A stretch of DNA of 43,598 bases, from the NCBI GenBank assembly GCA_913041495.1, contig CAJWHT010000023.1, positions 1 to 43,598 on the forward strand. The letters are read 5' to 3'. A program made the position numbers and the translations under genes. The stretch comes from an uncultured Desulfobacteraceae bacterium. GTDB taxonomy: Bacteria > Desulfobacterota > Desulfobacteria > Desulfobacterales > Desulfobacteraceae. Under the pieces are notes generated by a model. It saw only the letters and a program-made list of their open reading frames with translations. It had not been told where the DNA came from and searched no databases. Positions 1-9,802 of this stretch are shown piece after piece. Every line of letters starts with the position of its first letter. The first letter of the stretch is position 1.

Positions 1-2789
1 GCATTCCCGTATCCGCAGTCCGGCTTTCCGCTGTTCTTGAAAACCGAAGCGTCACACTTGGCCCGTCGCAGATTCACCTGGAAACCGGGGTCGTTTCTCT
101 TGATGGAACGATAGATTTTAAGGATATGTTTCCAGACGGCTTTACAGGCCCGGCCAAAGGGCCGGAAACCATAAAATACGACCTGGGTGCCCGCCAGGAC
201 ACCCTGACCCTTTCCAGTCTCGGGCTGTCGGCAGATACGCTGGCGGGCAACCTTATTGTCAACGCCCGGCTCACCGGCAAAGGGGTTATCCCGGGAGATA
301 TCTCTGCCCGGATGACAACGGATATGAAGGCAACGAAACTGACGTCTCCCTACCTGGACGCCCCCCAGGATATCAGCCTCCGGACCCGGACGGAGATCAC
401 AGGCGACCACCTGCGCCTCACCGAACTCACACTGAATGGCCCTGGGGTCTCAGGATCGGGAGAGGGGCGTCTGGACATGCCCGGGTTCAAGCCCGAAAGT
501 ATCACCGCATCGGGCCGCTTGCGGTTCGACATCCCGGATTTGTCAGTACCGGCATCCGTCTTCGGCCAAGCGGCCGAAGGGAGTGCCCGGGCCGTATTAA
601 CAGCCCATGGGCCCCTGCTGTCCCCTGAGTTCTCACTGGACCTTGAAACGGAAGAGATACAGGTCCGCGGCATCCGGTGGGATGCTCTGGCCGCCGGGAT
701 GCGCCTGAAAGACAGGGTCGTCCATATCAACCGGATGATTGCGGAACAACACAAAGGCAGCCTCCGTGCAGAAGGCACGATCAGCGCCGCCCCCCCCTAT
801 GACCTGGATCTTACCGCCACCCTGGCAAACCTGGATCTGGCCCATCTGCTGCCGGGTATGGACATCCATGGCGAATTGTCAGGAAATGTATCGGCATCCG
901 GCAATGCGGGCCAACCGATCCTCGCATCAGAGCTTTCCGTCGGTGGGGCCGGGATTCAGGACATTTCCCTGGGAGACCTCGCCACCGCCATCCGTTTTTC
1001 AGAAGATGTCCTCACCCTTACCCGTGCGGAACTGCGGCAGGGTAACAACCGAGTATCCGCCATAGGATCGCTCAGGGTGACGGACCAACTCATGGATATC
1101 CGGATAACGGCTCCGGCAATAGATCTTACGTCCCTTGGTTTTGCGACGGCCGCAGGCATTTCAGAGGGCAGTCTTTCCGTTGATCTGGCAGCAGAAGGGC
1201 CAGTGGCCGCACCGGCGATCAAGGGGAAAATTTCCGCCGCAGATACCCGCCTGTCGGGGGCGCCGGAACTGGCCGGTAACGTTGAGGCCGATTTCCGGAT
1301 CAGCGGTCCCATCACAGACCCGTCACAACTCAATGCTGAAGTCAGGGTCAGCCGTGGTTCCCTGCACCACCAGGGCCAGCCGCTGATCCGAATCAGCGAC
1401 GCCCGGGCCTCCCTGGCTGAAGGCCGGATCAACATCCCCAGTGTTCCGGTGCATGTGCTCAAACAGGGCACACTGACCCTGTCCGCCCGGGGCGGCCTGG
1501 ACGGCCGCTTGACGGCAGATGCGTCGGGCCAACTTCCCATTGCATTGGTAACATCCTTTGCCGAAGGCGTTTCAAGGGCAGATGGGGATGTTAACGTATC
1601 CCTGACGGCCCGGGGAAATATCCGTGCCCCGGAACTTGCGGGCACCCTGGACTTTGCCGGAATGACACTGGGACTGGATATTCTTGAAGAGCCAATTCAG
1701 GACATCACCGGCCGCATCCGCCTATCCCCGGAAACCGTCCATATCGATCCCATAACAGGCCGGCTGGCCGAGGGCCGGTTTCAATTAGCCGGACAGGTCT
1801 CTCTGACTGAAGGCGCGGTTCAAGACGTGGCAATTACCCTGGATGCCCGCCAGTTGCCGATAGACATCCCCCAGACCCTGTCCCTTGTCCTCAACAGCCG
1901 CGTGACCCTCACCGGTACGCCCGGACGGGCGGATCTTTCGGGACAGGTGGAGATCCTGGAAGGCAGGTATTACAAAGACGTAGACCTCAACCTGGTGGAC
2001 CTTGCCACCCGGAAAACACGGAAAATCCAGCCGGACGTCCGGGGCCAGGGACCTGACTTTTTAAAATGCATTTCCCTGAACATCAACGTCAAACGCCGGG
2101 AACCGCTGCTTGTGGACAACAACCTGGCGTATCTGAGTATCAGCCCGGACCTGACCCTCAGGGGGACCGCCCGGTCACCGGCACTGGCCGGGCGTGCCGT
2201 TGTGGACGAGGGCACCATCACTTTTCAGCGGGCCGTTTTCCAGGTGACCCGCGGTACCGTTGATTTTGTAAATCCGTATAAAATTGCGCCTGAAATTGAC
2301 GTGACGGCGGAGACAACCATCCGTTCCTGGACCATCACCCTTACGGTATCGGGGACACCGGATGACCTGCATCTTGCCTTTTCATCGGACCCCTCGGAAT
2401 CAGATGCCGACATTCTTTCCCTCATCGCATTGGGAAAGACCACCCGGGAAGTGGGAAGGGGGGAAGGCACAGGACAGCTCGTTTCCGCGGGAAAAGCTGC
2501 AAAAATGGTGACCGGGCCGCTGGGGGAGAAACTCCAGGAAGCCACTGGCCTGGATGAGGTGGATATCAGCATGGATGACACCGACGGGGCCGCTGGGGTG
2601 CATGTCTCCCTTGGGGCGGATCTCTCACGCCAGCTGAGCATTGCCTACGGCGTGGATATCCGGGACGGGGAAACCGTCCAGAAGGTAACCACCTATTATA
2701 AACTACTGGAACATCTGCTGATGAGCGGTTACCAGGACACCGGCGGCAGATTCGGCGGAGAACTGAAATACCGGATGGAGTTTCGCTGA
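1..2789 (+). CDS. tamB: TamB-like translocation/assembly module protein, C-terminal part (5' end outside window)
   Basis: The reading frame is open from base 3 with no start before the first ATG at 126, so the gene begins upstream of the window and only its last ~929 codons are here. The visible protein is a long run of repetitive beta-rich segments with glycine/aspartate turns. It ends in a TamB/DUF490-type C-terminus (roughly the last 250 residues, with the segments GTITFQRAVFQVTRGTVDF and SDPSESDADILSLIALGK). TamB proteins are inner-membrane-anchored, span the periplasm and work with an Omp85 partner in outer-membrane protein assembly or phospholipid transport. The next gene, one base downstream, encodes such an Omp85 protein, which supports a TamA/TamB-like pair. 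The assignment is from motif recognition and context. Confidence 0.88.
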   Translation, partial: IPVSAVRLSAVLENRSVTLGPSQIHLETGVVSLDGTIDFKDMFPDGFTGPAKGPETIKYDLGARQDTLTLSSLGLSADTLAGNLIVNARLTGKGVIPGDISARMTTDMKATKLTSPYLDAPQDISLRTRTEITGDHLRLTELTLNGPGVSGSGEGRLDMPGFKPESITASGRLRFDIPDLSVPASVFGQAAEGSARAVLTAHGPLLSPEFSLDLETEEIQVRGIRWDALAAGMRLKDRVVHINRMIAEQHKGSLRAEGTISAAPPYDLDLTATLANLDLAHLLPGMDIHGELSGNVSASGNAGQPILASELSVGGAGIQDISLGDLATAIRFSEDVLTLTRAELRQGNNRVSAIGSLRVTDQLMDIRITAPAIDLTSLGFATAAGISEGSLSVDLAAEGPVAAPAIKGKISAADTRLSGAPELAGNVEADFRISGPITDPSQLNAEVRVSRGSLHHQGQPLIRISDARASLAEGRINIPSVPVHVLKQGTLTLSARGGLDGRLTADASGQLPIALVTSFAEGVSRADGDVNVSLTARGNIRAPELAGTLDFAGMTLGLDILEEPIQDITGRIRLSPETVHIDPITGRLAEGRFQLAGQVSLTEGAVQDVAITLDARQLPIDIPQTLSLVLNSRVTLTGTPGRADLSGQVEILEGRYYKDVDLNLVDLATRKTRKIQPDVRGQGPDFLKCISLNINVKRREPLLVDNNLAYLSISPDLTLRGTARSPALAGRAVVDEGTITFQRAVFQVTRGTVDFVNPYKIAPEIDVTAETTIRSWTITLTVSGTPDDLHLAFSSDPSESDADILSLIALGKTTREVGRGEGTGQLVSAGKAAKMVTGPLGEKLQEATGLDEVDISMDDTDGAAGVHVSLGADLSRQLSIAYGVDIRDGETVQKVTTYYKLLEHLLMSGYQDTGGRFGGELKYRMEFR

Positions 2790-2790
2790 T

Positions 2791-5559
2791 ATGAAAAAGC
2801 CCTTATTCCTCCTTCTGGCTCTCGGGTGGCTATTCTTTGCCGCACTGCCACAGCCGTGGGCCGCAGAAACGATCTCAGAAATCCGCATATCCATTCTTTC
2901 GGCTCGGGGCAAGGCGGACATGTGGGACACGGTTGCCCGGAACCTGATTCCGGTCAAGCAAGGAGACCCCTATAACCTGGAAAGCATTGCATCCGCCATC
3001 ACGGCCCTGAGGGACTCCCGTCTGTTTGAATCCATCCACGTCCCTGATCCCATAAAAAATGAGGACGGCGTTGTCCTGGCCTTTGAACTGACGCCCTTTG
3101 GCCGGATAAAGGATATCCGAATAAAAAATGCCTTCCCGCTGTTCCAGCGCGAGGTGCTCAACGTCATGAACATCAATGTCGGGGATGCCTATCAGGCGCA
3201 ACAGGTTGACGCACAGGCCGAACGGGTTCAAAAGCTCTTCCGCCGCCAGGGATTTACCAACGCCGCGGTCAGGATCTCATCCCGGCAAGACCCCGGGGAC
3301 GGTCTCTATACCGTTCATGTGGATATCGAAAAAGGCCCCTATCAGCAAATCAGGCAGATCCGCTTCAACGGTAACACCCATATATCCGATGCCAGGCTCA
3401 GGCTGTGTGCCAAATCCTGGAGAACAACCCTTCTGCCGGGTGCGGCAAGCCGCTTTGTCACCAAAAAACTGAAGGAAGACGTAAAAGCGATGACCGCTCT
3501 TTACCGGAAAAAGGGGTTTGCCGATGTACGGATCACGTCAAAAGCGTTGCCCTATGAAGACGGCAATCTCGTGGATCTGGTGTATACCATCCATGAAGGG
3601 CCGCGGTACAAAGTGGTGTTCCGTGGCAACACCGCCCTGTCGGACCAGGCCCTGGGCAAGGCACTCACCCTGGAAAAAGACGGAAACCAGAATAACTTCG
3701 CCCTGAAACGAAGCCTTCGGAATATAAAAAAACGCTATACTGAGGAGGGGTATCCGGATGCCCGGATCACAGAATCATCCGATGATGACGGTGCTAACGG
3801 CGACCGCCTTGTCACCATAAAAATTAAAGAAGGCCCAAAATACAGGGTGGCTGCCCTCCATATTTCCGGCAACCGGACCCTGCAGGAAAAAAAGATCCGG
3901 GAAAACATTCTCACCACCGGCAACGGCGGCATTTTCAATGAGGACATACTGGCCGACGACCTGAAAGCTGTGACCCGGCTTTATCATAAGGAAGGGTTTC
4001 CCAACGTCCGGGTGGACAGGCAGCTTGGCTTCAGTACCGCCGAAGACGGGGCCGTCAAACAGGCGGAAATTACGATACGCATCCAAGAGGGAGAAAGGGT
4101 ACGGGTGTCAGGCATAGATATCAACGGACTTGCGGCCCTGAACCGGGAAACCGTTTTAGCCGGCCTCTCCCTGACACCGGGGGCCTGGTTTGACAGGACC
4201 CGGCTTGAAACGGACGCAGCCACCTTGGAACAGACCATCGCAGAGGCCGGATATCCCCATGCGGATGTGAGGTCGGACACGGTCTTATCCCCGGACAAGG
4301 CAGGGGTCCGGATCACCTACCACGTCACCCAGGGTCCTGAAGTCCGGGTGGGGCGAATTTTTTATGCCGGCAATCTGAGACTGCGAAAATCCGTCCTGGC
4401 AGATGAGATGGAAATTGCCGAAGGAGAACCGTTTTCCCTGTCAAAACTGGTTGCCAGCCGCAGAAATATCCAGGGGCTGAACGCCGTGGATACGGCCCGG
4501 GTCAGAAGCATCGGCCTCAAGTCCGGAGAGGCGGAAGTGGACCTCATTGTGGAAATTTCCGAAAAAAAGCCCTATTTTGTGGAAGCCGGCACCGGATATG
4601 ATACCGAACGCCACTTCCATGTGAATGCCGGCATCGGTGACAGAAACCTTTTGGGACAAAACCTGAACACCGACTTTCGGGCGGAGTTGAGCCAGATCGG
4701 CTACAAGGCCGACCTGTCCCTCACCGAACCCCGGTTTCTCTCCACCCGGTTCATTTCCAATACCCGTATGTTTACCGAAGAGCGGGAGGAGTTCAACAAA
4801 GATTTCGGCATCGAGACTTATGGCCTGTCCCAGGACTTTCTGCGGTCCTTCCGTGACAACACACTGAGGGTGAACTTCGGTCTTTCCTATGAGTTCCGCG
4901 ACCAGTATCTCACCGAAGAAAGGGACCTCACCGATGATGAGGCCTCTGATTACGGTATCCGGCACATCGGTATGATCAGCACCGGCCTGATCTGCAAGAC
5001 GACGGACTCCTATGTCCGCCCGAGAAAGGGGGTCTGGTCATCTGCCAACCTGGATATTTCCAAAGGGATTGACGATACCCTTGATGACTTCATCAAGATC
5101 CGCCTGGAAGCCCGGTATTACTATCCGGCCACGGAAAAACTGACCCTTGCGGTCCGGGCCCAATCCGGGTATCTCCAGCCTTACGGCACCAATACCCGCA
5201 TCCCTGAGGACCAGCTTTTTTTCCTTGGCGGCACCTCCACGGTGCGCGGCTTTGACGAAAATATGCTCAGGTTCGACGATGAAGACAATGCCGTGGGGGG
5301 CAGAGCCATGACGCTGGCCTCCCTGGAAGCCCGGTACGATATAGGCAAACGCCTTGAGGCAGCCCTGTTTTACGATACCGGTGCCGTCCGTAAGTCCCAG
5401 GGCCGGAGCGGATCGGATGCCCTCCGGTCCAGTGTGGGAACCGGATTAAGATACCAGACCCCGGTGGGCCCCATCGGCATCCTCTACGGATGGAAGCTGG
5501 ATCCCGAACCCGGTGAAAGCCGGGGCAGTTTCCATTTCTCCATGGGGTATACCTTCTGA
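2791..5559 (+). CDS. tamA: Omp85-family outer-membrane protein (TamA/BamA-like) with seven POTRA domains
   Basis: The protein has 922 residues. A signal peptide (about residues 1-24, ending PWAAE) is followed by seven consecutive POTRA-like units, each closing with an EGP/KGP/EKKP-type turn: about 27-103, 104-183, 184-271, 272-349, 350-435, 436-516 and 517-594. The rest (about 595-922) is the 16-strand barrel, with the Omp85 loop-6 motif VRGF near residue 818 and a C-terminal phenylalanine (MGYTF). E. coli TamA has three POTRAs and BamA five, so seven is unusual. The start lies one base after the tamB stop, implying co-transcription. The symbol tamA rests on this adjacency; a BamA paralogue is the alternative. 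Confidence 0.9.
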   Translation: MKKPLFLLLALGWLFFAALPQPWAAETISEIRISILSARGKADMWDTVARNLIPVKQGDPYNLESIASAITALRDSRLFESIHVPDPIKNEDGVVLAFELTPFGRIKDIRIKNAFPLFQREVLNVMNINVGDAYQAQQVDAQAERVQKLFRRQGFTNAAVRISSRQDPGDGLYTVHVDIEKGPYQQIRQIRFNGNTHISDARLRLCAKSWRTTLLPGAASRFVTKKLKEDVKAMTALYRKKGFADVRITSKALPYEDGNLVDLVYTIHEGPRYKVVFRGNTALSDQALGKALTLEKDGNQNNFALKRSLRNIKKRYTEEGYPDARITESSDDDGANGDRLVTIKIKEGPKYRVAALHISGNRTLQEKKIRENILTTGNGGIFNEDILADDLKAVTRLYHKEGFPNVRVDRQLGFSTAEDGAVKQAEITIRIQEGERVRVSGIDINGLAALNRETVLAGLSLTPGAWFDRTRLETDAATLEQTIAEAGYPHADVRSDTVLSPDKAGVRITYHVTQGPEVRVGRIFYAGNLRLRKSVLADEMEIAEGEPFSLSKLVASRRNIQGLNAVDTARVRSIGLKSGEAEVDLIVEISEKKPYFVEAGTGYDTERHFHVNAGIGDRNLLGQNLNTDFRAELSQIGYKADLSLTEPRFLSTRFISNTRMFTEEREEFNKDFGIETYGLSQDFLRSFRDNTLRVNFGLSYEFRDQYLTEERDLTDDEASDYGIRHIGMISTGLICKTTDSYVRPRKGVWSSANLDISKGIDDTLDDFIKIRLEARYYYPATEKLTLAVRAQSGYLQPYGTNTRIPEDQLFFLGGTSTVRGFDENMLRFDDEDNAVGGRAMTLASLEARYDIGKRLEAALFYDTGAVRKSQGRSGSDALRSSVGTGLRYQTPVGPIGILYGWKLDPEPGESRGSFHFSMGYTF

Positions 5560-5852
5560 CCCGGCCGGGCCATTACGCCCCACCCCGTCCCAGGCGCCCC
5601 CATTAATCCGGGTCATTTTGACCCACCCCGCAACGCCCTCAACGCCCCTGAAGCTCGGCCAAAAACCCGCAGATCCTTGCCCCGCAAAGTCCTGATAAAT
5701 AATCAATTTCTGTGGCACACTTTGTGTAAACAAAGAAAATTCAAGTTTAAAAATGATGAAAAACCAATGTTTTACAGATAGCCGTGGTTTTTTATGGTTT
5801 CGGCGGAGTCACCGGGGCCTTGCGAGATTAACTTAATTTAAAGGAGCGTGTC
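5560..5852. other. Intergenic region upstream of the symporter gene
   Basis: This gap is GC-rich in its first half and AT-rich in its second. It holds a short dyad, GGGTC at 5610-5614 with GACCC at 5620-5624, which lacks a T-run and so is not a convincing terminator. TGGCAC at 5713-5718 resembles a sigma-54 -24 element, but the -12 element is poor. A good Shine-Dalgarno (AAAGGAG) precedes the symporter ATG. No gene is visible. Confidence 0.5.
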
Positions 5853-7211
5853 ATGGAATTTTTAACTGCATTTGAAACATTAATCGGTAAAGTCGGTGCG
5901 TTTGCATGGGGTCCCCCCATGCTGATCCTTCTGGTGGGTACCGGGTTCTGGCTGACCTTTGCCCTGAGAGGCATCCAGTTCACCCAGCTTTTCCACTCCC
6001 TCTACCTGGCCCTGGTCAAACGGAAGGAAGACACGGACGAACCCGGTGATATCACACATTTCCAGGCATTGATGACGGCACTCTCCGCAACGGTGGGCAC
6101 GGGTAACATCGCCGGTGTGGCCACGGCCATTGCCGCAGGCGGCCCGGGCGCCCTTTTCTGGATGTGGATCACCGGCCTTGTGGGCATGGCCACCAAATAT
6201 GCCGAAGCCGTACTGGCCGTTAAATACAGGGTCACCGATGAAAACGGCGAAATGAGCGGCGGCCCCATGTACTATATCTCCAAGGGCCTCAACATGCCCT
6301 GGCTGGGTACTGTGTTTGCCGTATTTGCAGCCATTGCCGCCTTCGGCATCGGTAACATGGTTCAGTCCAACTCCGTGGCGGATGCCGTGGAAGCCACCTT
6401 CAACGTCCCCACCTTTGCCACCGGTTTATTGCTCATGGCATTCACCGGCTTCGTGGTTCTCGGCGGCATTAAGAAGATCGGCAAGGTCACCGGCGTTCTC
6501 GTTCCCATCATGATCGTCTTTTACATGGCCGGCGCACTGATCATCATCCTCATGAACATCAGCGGCGTCCCCGGGGCGCTTGCCTTCATCGTTGAGCAGG
6601 CCTTCACCCCCACTGCCGCCACCGGCGGTTTTGCCGGCGCCGGCGTGATGATGGCCATCCGGATGGGTGTTGCCAGGGGTGTTTTCTCCAACGAATCCGG
6701 CCTGGGCTCCGCCCCCATCGCCGCCGCCGCCGCCCAGACCAAAAGCCCGGTTTCCCAGGCCCTGGTATCCATGACCCAGACCTTTATCGACACCATCGTG
6801 GTCTGCACCATGACCGGCCTGGTCCTCATCCTCACCGGCGCCTGGAGCTCCGGCCATACCGGCGCGGAACTTACCACCGTCGCCTTCCAAGCCGGCATCC
6901 CCGGCGGTGCCTACATCGTCACCATCGGCCTGATCCTCTTTGCCTACTCCACCATCCTGGGCTGGTGCTACTACGGTGAAAAATCCATCGAATATCTTTT
7001 CGGCAGAGTCGCCGTCATGCCCTACCGCATCGTTTTCGTTATCTTCGTAGGCGTGGGTGCCGTGGCCAAGCTGGGTCTGGTCTGGAACCTGTCAGATACC
7101 TTCAACGGCCTGATGGCCATTCCCAACCTCATCGGCCTGCTGCTCCTGACCCCCGTGATCGTCAAGGAGACCAACGCCTATTTCAAAAATAAGATGACCA
7201 AGATGGAATAA
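5853..7211 (+). CDS. AGCS-family sodium:alanine/glycine symporter
   Basis: The protein has 452 residues, the usual length for the alanine/glycine:cation symporter (AGCS) family, with about ten or eleven hydrophobic membrane segments. Family hallmarks are present: [19 protein letters not shown] near residue 86, the [15 protein letters not shown] segment after it, and [17 protein letters not shown] near residue 275. These proteins import small neutral amino acids with sodium across the inner membrane; the exact substrate cannot be read from sequence. AAAGGAG lies just upstream of the ATG. Codon use is strongly biased to GCC, ATC, GGC and ACC, more than in neighbouring genes, suggesting high expression. 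The gene is monocistronic, ending in a strong terminator. Confidence 0.93.
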   Translation: MEFLTAFETLIGKVGAFAWGPPMLILLVGTGFWLTFALRGIQFTQLFHSLYLALVKRKEDTDEPGDITHFQALMTALSATVGTGNIAGVATAIAAGGPGALFWMWITGLVGMATKYAEAVLAVKYRVTDENGEMSGGPMYYISKGLNMPWLGTVFAVFAAIAAFGIGNMVQSNSVADAVEATFNVPTFATGLLLMAFTGFVVLGGIKKIGKVTGVLVPIMIVFYMAGALIIILMNISGVPGALAFIVEQAFTPTAATGGFAGAGVMMAIRMGVARGVFSNESGLGSAPIAAAAAQTKSPVSQALVSMTQTFIDTIVVCTMTGLVLILTGAWSSGHTGAELTTVAFQAGIPGGAYIVTIGLILFAYSTILGWCYYGEKSIEYLFGRVAVMPYRIVFVIFVGVGAVAKLGLVWNLSDTFNGLMAIPNLIGLLLLTPVIVKETNAYFKNKMTKME

Positions 7212-7236
7212 GTCCATCTACAGTCGCTGAATGATC

Positions 7237-7277
7237 AAAGGCCCCCGGTCCCATAGCGAGAACGGGGGCCTTTTTTG
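7237..7277 (+). terminator. Rho-independent terminator of the symporter gene
   Basis: An 11-bp perfect stem pairs AAAGGCCCCCG (7237-7247) with CGGGGGCCTTT (7263-7273), with a 15-base loop, and the T-run continues to 7276. It lies 26 bases after the symporter stop. The gene on the other side is on the minus strand and converges on it. Confidence 0.9.
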
Positions 7278-7326
7278 GTTACGGTACCGCCGTATATGTC
7301 GGTGGGATAATCAATGCGAAACACCA

Positions 7327-7761
7327 TCAGAGTTTTTTTATCAGGAGGCGGTATTGACCGAAGGGATGGGCGGACAAATCGATATTAAATGTTGTGTGCT
7401 CCGCATCCAGGGATATCCATCCCTGGCCGCTGCCCAGCCGGGTCAATATGACACCCTCCCCGGAAACTGTGAATCCCGGGCGGCCGGAGATGGGAAAAAA
7501 CTTGATAAGAAAGGTATCTCCGGCGGCACCAGTCAGCCGGAGGGTGGTGATATGCTCTCCGCCGACGATCCCATTGATCCGGCAAAGCTGCGGCGGGCCT
7601 GAAAAATCGAGGCATAAAAGGCTGCGGCTGGTGTCATTACGGCGACACCGCACCTGCGTCATACGATCCGTTTGAATAAGATCAGATGCGGATGCTGCCG
7701 GCCCAACGGGTATACATATCAGCCAAAGGGCCAGCCAGACCTTCACTTTCAATAGAGACAT
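7327..7761 (-). CDS. Small secreted protein of unknown function, last gene of the metal-ABC operon
   Basis: The protein has 144 residues if translation starts at the ATG at 7761. A TTG seven codons upstream (7782) is also in frame. The N-terminus is a clear signal peptide: lysines, a hydrophobic core (VWLALWLICIPVG) and an alanine/serine-rich cleavage region. The mature part is a short beta-rich domain containing two to three cysteines (VRCRR, LLCLDFSG, QLCRING). No family was recognised. It follows the permease gene by about 25 bases on the same strand, so it is probably an exported accessory of the metal transport operon. The Shine-Dalgarno is weak. Confidence 0.65.
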   Translation of the reverse strand: MSLLKVKVWLALWLICIPVGPAASASDLIQTDRMTQVRCRRNDTSRSLLCLDFSGPPQLCRINGIVGGEHITTLRLTGAAGDTFLIKFFPISGRPGFTVSGEGVILTRLGSGQGWISLDAEHTTFNIDLSAHPFGQYRLLIKKL

Positions 7762-7785
7762 TGTAAAAAAACGCCCGGGCAAAAA

Positions 7786-9042
7786 TCAGGGTATCGCCTT
7801 GCCGTGGGGGTCCTGTGAGGGCCGCCCCAGCTTTTCATCCAGGTATTCCACGGTATCCCCCTTATCCAAATGCTCAAGTTTATGGGCCGTGGAGTGTACA
7901 TCCCCGTCCGGGGTGCCGATGCTCTCCAGGTATGTTTCCCAGAGGCGATGGGCCCTCAGAACTTTTCGCGCCTCGTTTTCCCCTTTTTCCGTCAGGGTGA
8001 AGCCTTTGGCAGCCTCGGACAGCAAACCGTCCTGGACCATTCGGGTCACCACCTTATTCAGGCTCTTTGCAGAGTCTACGTAGCGGCGGATGGCGTCTTC
8101 AGGGGCGGGGCCTTCATACCGGAGCACCGTGGTCAGCACATCTTCCACCGTCTGCTGGGGAACCAAAGAGCGCATGCGCAGCCAGCGGGACAGCAGGCCG
8201 TATTTGGGGGCAACGGTCAGCACCACCAGGAACTGCAGGGTGCAGAACAGCATAATGGCCCCGCCGCCGGCCGAATCCAGCCAGACACAGAGGTAAAGCC
8301 CTCCCACCACTGAGGTCACACCGAAAAGGGCTGCCAGCGCCATCATCTTGTCCAGGCGGTCGCTGAGCAGATAGGCCGTGGCTGCAGGGGTGATGAGCAG
8401 CCCCACCACGAGGATCACCCCCACCATGCTGACGGCGGAGACCACCACCAGGGAAACGCAGGTGGTGAGCAGATAGTCCAGAAGCACAACGGGCAATCCG
8501 ATGGACGCAGCCATCACCGGGTCAAATGTGGCCAGCTGGAAATGCCGGAAAAAAAAGATCAGTATGGTCAGAACGATGGCCGCCACAAAGACGGAGACCC
8601 AGAGGTCGGTATCCGCCACCCCCAGAATATCCCCCATGATGAAATGCATCAGGTCGATATGGATATAGTGCCGGAAAATGGAAACCGCCACCACGCCCAG
8701 GGCGAAAACCCCGGTGTACATGATACCGATGGCCGTATCTTCCTTTACCCTGGAAATCCGGGAGACGAAAGATATCAGGGCCACGGTGGTTATAGCGGCC
8801 AGAAGTGATCCCAGCAGCATCCCCGGGGCATGGGCCTCCAGCCCGAAAAAGAGTTTCATCACCAGGTAGCCGCCGGCCACGCCTGCGATCATGGCATGGG
8901 ACAGGGCGTCTCCCAGAAACGCCATGCGCCTCAGCACCACCAGGCAGCCCACCACACCGGCCACCACGGCCACCACGGAGCCCCCGATCAGGGCCTTTTG
9001 AAAATAGGTTTCCGTCAGAGGGGTTAAAAACAGTTCAACCAT
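7786..9042 (-). CDS. Metal ABC transporter permease fused to a DtxR/MntR-like domain
   Basis: The protein has 418 residues. Residues ~1-275 are an ABC-3 (ZnuB/MntB/TroC) permease with about eight to nine membrane helices, including the loop GDALSHAMIAGVAGGYLV. Residues ~295-365 form a winged-helix domain (start VEDVLTTVLRYEG, wing FTLTEKGENEA). Residues ~366-418 match the DtxR/MntR metal-binding/dimerisation helices (HRLWETYLESIG, then HSTAHKLEHL). Such permease-regulator fusions are known in the family. The start was set at ATG 9042 because AAGGAG sits seven bases upstream and overlap with the ATPase gene is then only 8 bases; a longer frame reaching 9141 is unlikely. It forms the membrane channel for a divalent metal; the tail may sense cytoplasmic metal. 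Confidence 0.9.
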   Translation of the reverse strand: MVELFLTPLTETYFQKALIGGSVVAVVAGVVGCLVVLRRMAFLGDALSHAMIAGVAGGYLVMKLFFGLEAHAPGMLLGSLLAAITTVALISFVSRISRVKEDTAIGIMYTGVFALGVVAVSIFRHYIHIDLMHFIMGDILGVADTDLWVSVFVAAIVLTILIFFFRHFQLATFDPVMAASIGLPVVLLDYLLTTCVSLVVVSAVSMVGVILVVGLLITPAATAYLLSDRLDKMMALAALFGVTSVVGGLYLCVWLDSAGGGAIMLFCTLQFLVVLTVAPKYGLLSRWLRMRSLVPQQTVEDVLTTVLRYEGPAPEDAIRRYVDSAKSLNKVVTRMVQDGLLSEAAKGFTLTEKGENEARKVLRAHRLWETYLESIGTPDGDVHSTAHKLEHLDKGDTVEYLDEKLGRPSQDPHGKAIP

Positions 9043-9802
9043 CGGCATTCTCCTTTTCCAGCACATCCCTGAAAATCCGCAGGCGTCCTTCGTACACCTG
9101 ACTGAGCAGGTCTTCCTGGAGCACCGCGGCAGGCACACCATAGGCGTACAGCCGCTGCTTGATCAGCAGGAGTTTATCAAAGTATTCCGCAGCCGTGGAC
9201 AGGTCATGGTGAACCACCACCAGGGTCTTGCCCGCCTTCTTCGCCCGTTCCAGCACCTCAAGAATGGCACGCTCCGTGGCGGCGTCCACACCGGCAAAAG
9301 GCTCGTCCAGCAGGAGGATATCACTGCCCTGAGCTAAGGCCCTGGCCATAAAGACCCGCTGCTGCTGCCCGCCGGAAAGCTCACCGATCTGGCGGTGGGC
9401 AAAATCGGCCATCCGTACCATGTCCAGTGCTCCCATGGCCGCGTCCCAAGCCTCTTTTCCCGGCGTGGCATACCAGGGGATCTGCTGGTACCGGCCCATC
9501 AGGGCCACCTCGCGGACAGTGATGGGAAAATCCCAGTCCACGGCGCCGCGCTGGGGTACGTAAGCCACCCGGCCCTTGGCTTTCTGGGCCGGGATGCCGT
9601 CGATGCGCACGGTGCCCAGATCCGGTTTCACAAATCCCAGAACCGCCTTGATAAATGTGGATTTACCCGCCCCGTTGGGTCCGATGATACCCACCAGTTG
9701 GTCGGTTTCAATATTCACGCTGACATCCAGCAGGGCCGGGCGGGCGTTATAACTGACGGTCAGATGTTCCACCTCTACGGCAAAGGGGTGATCATTGCCC
9801 AT
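9035..9802 (-). CDS. Metal ABC transporter ATPase (ZnuC/MntA/TroB-like)
   Basis: The protein has 255 residues. It carries a Walker A motif (GPNGAGKST), a Q-loop (AYVPQR), the ABC signature (LSGGQQQR), a Walker B motif (ILLLDEPFAGVD) and the H-loop histidine (VVHHDL). The sequence VDWDFPITVREVALMGR after the Q-loop is typical of the zinc/manganese/iron ABC subfamily. The ATG at 9802 was chosen over the longer frame to 9895 because it overlaps the upstream gene by only 11 bases, has GGAAG upstream, and the conserved domain starts immediately after it. The protein powers import with the permease encoded next. Confidence 0.93.
   Translation of the reverse strand: MGNDHPFAVEVEHLTVSYNARPALLDVSVNIETDQLVGIIGPNGAGKSTFIKAVLGFVKPDLGTVRIDGIPAQKAKGRVAYVPQRGAVDWDFPITVREVALMGRYQQIPWYATPGKEAWDAAMGALDMVRMADFAHRQIGELSGGQQQRVFMARALAQGSDILLLDEPFAGVDAATERAILEVLERAKKAGKTLVVVHHDLSTAAEYFDKLLLIKQRLYAYGVPAAVLQEDLLSQVYEGRLRIFRDVLEKENADG

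Noticed and set aside
5713-5730. Possible sigma-54 promoter before the symporter gene
   Set aside because: The -24 TGGCAC matches but the -12 element lacks the GC at the required spacing.
7231-7602. 123-codon plus-strand frame after the symporter
   Set aside because: It starts inside the symporter terminator and overlaps the better supported secreted protein on the minus strand.
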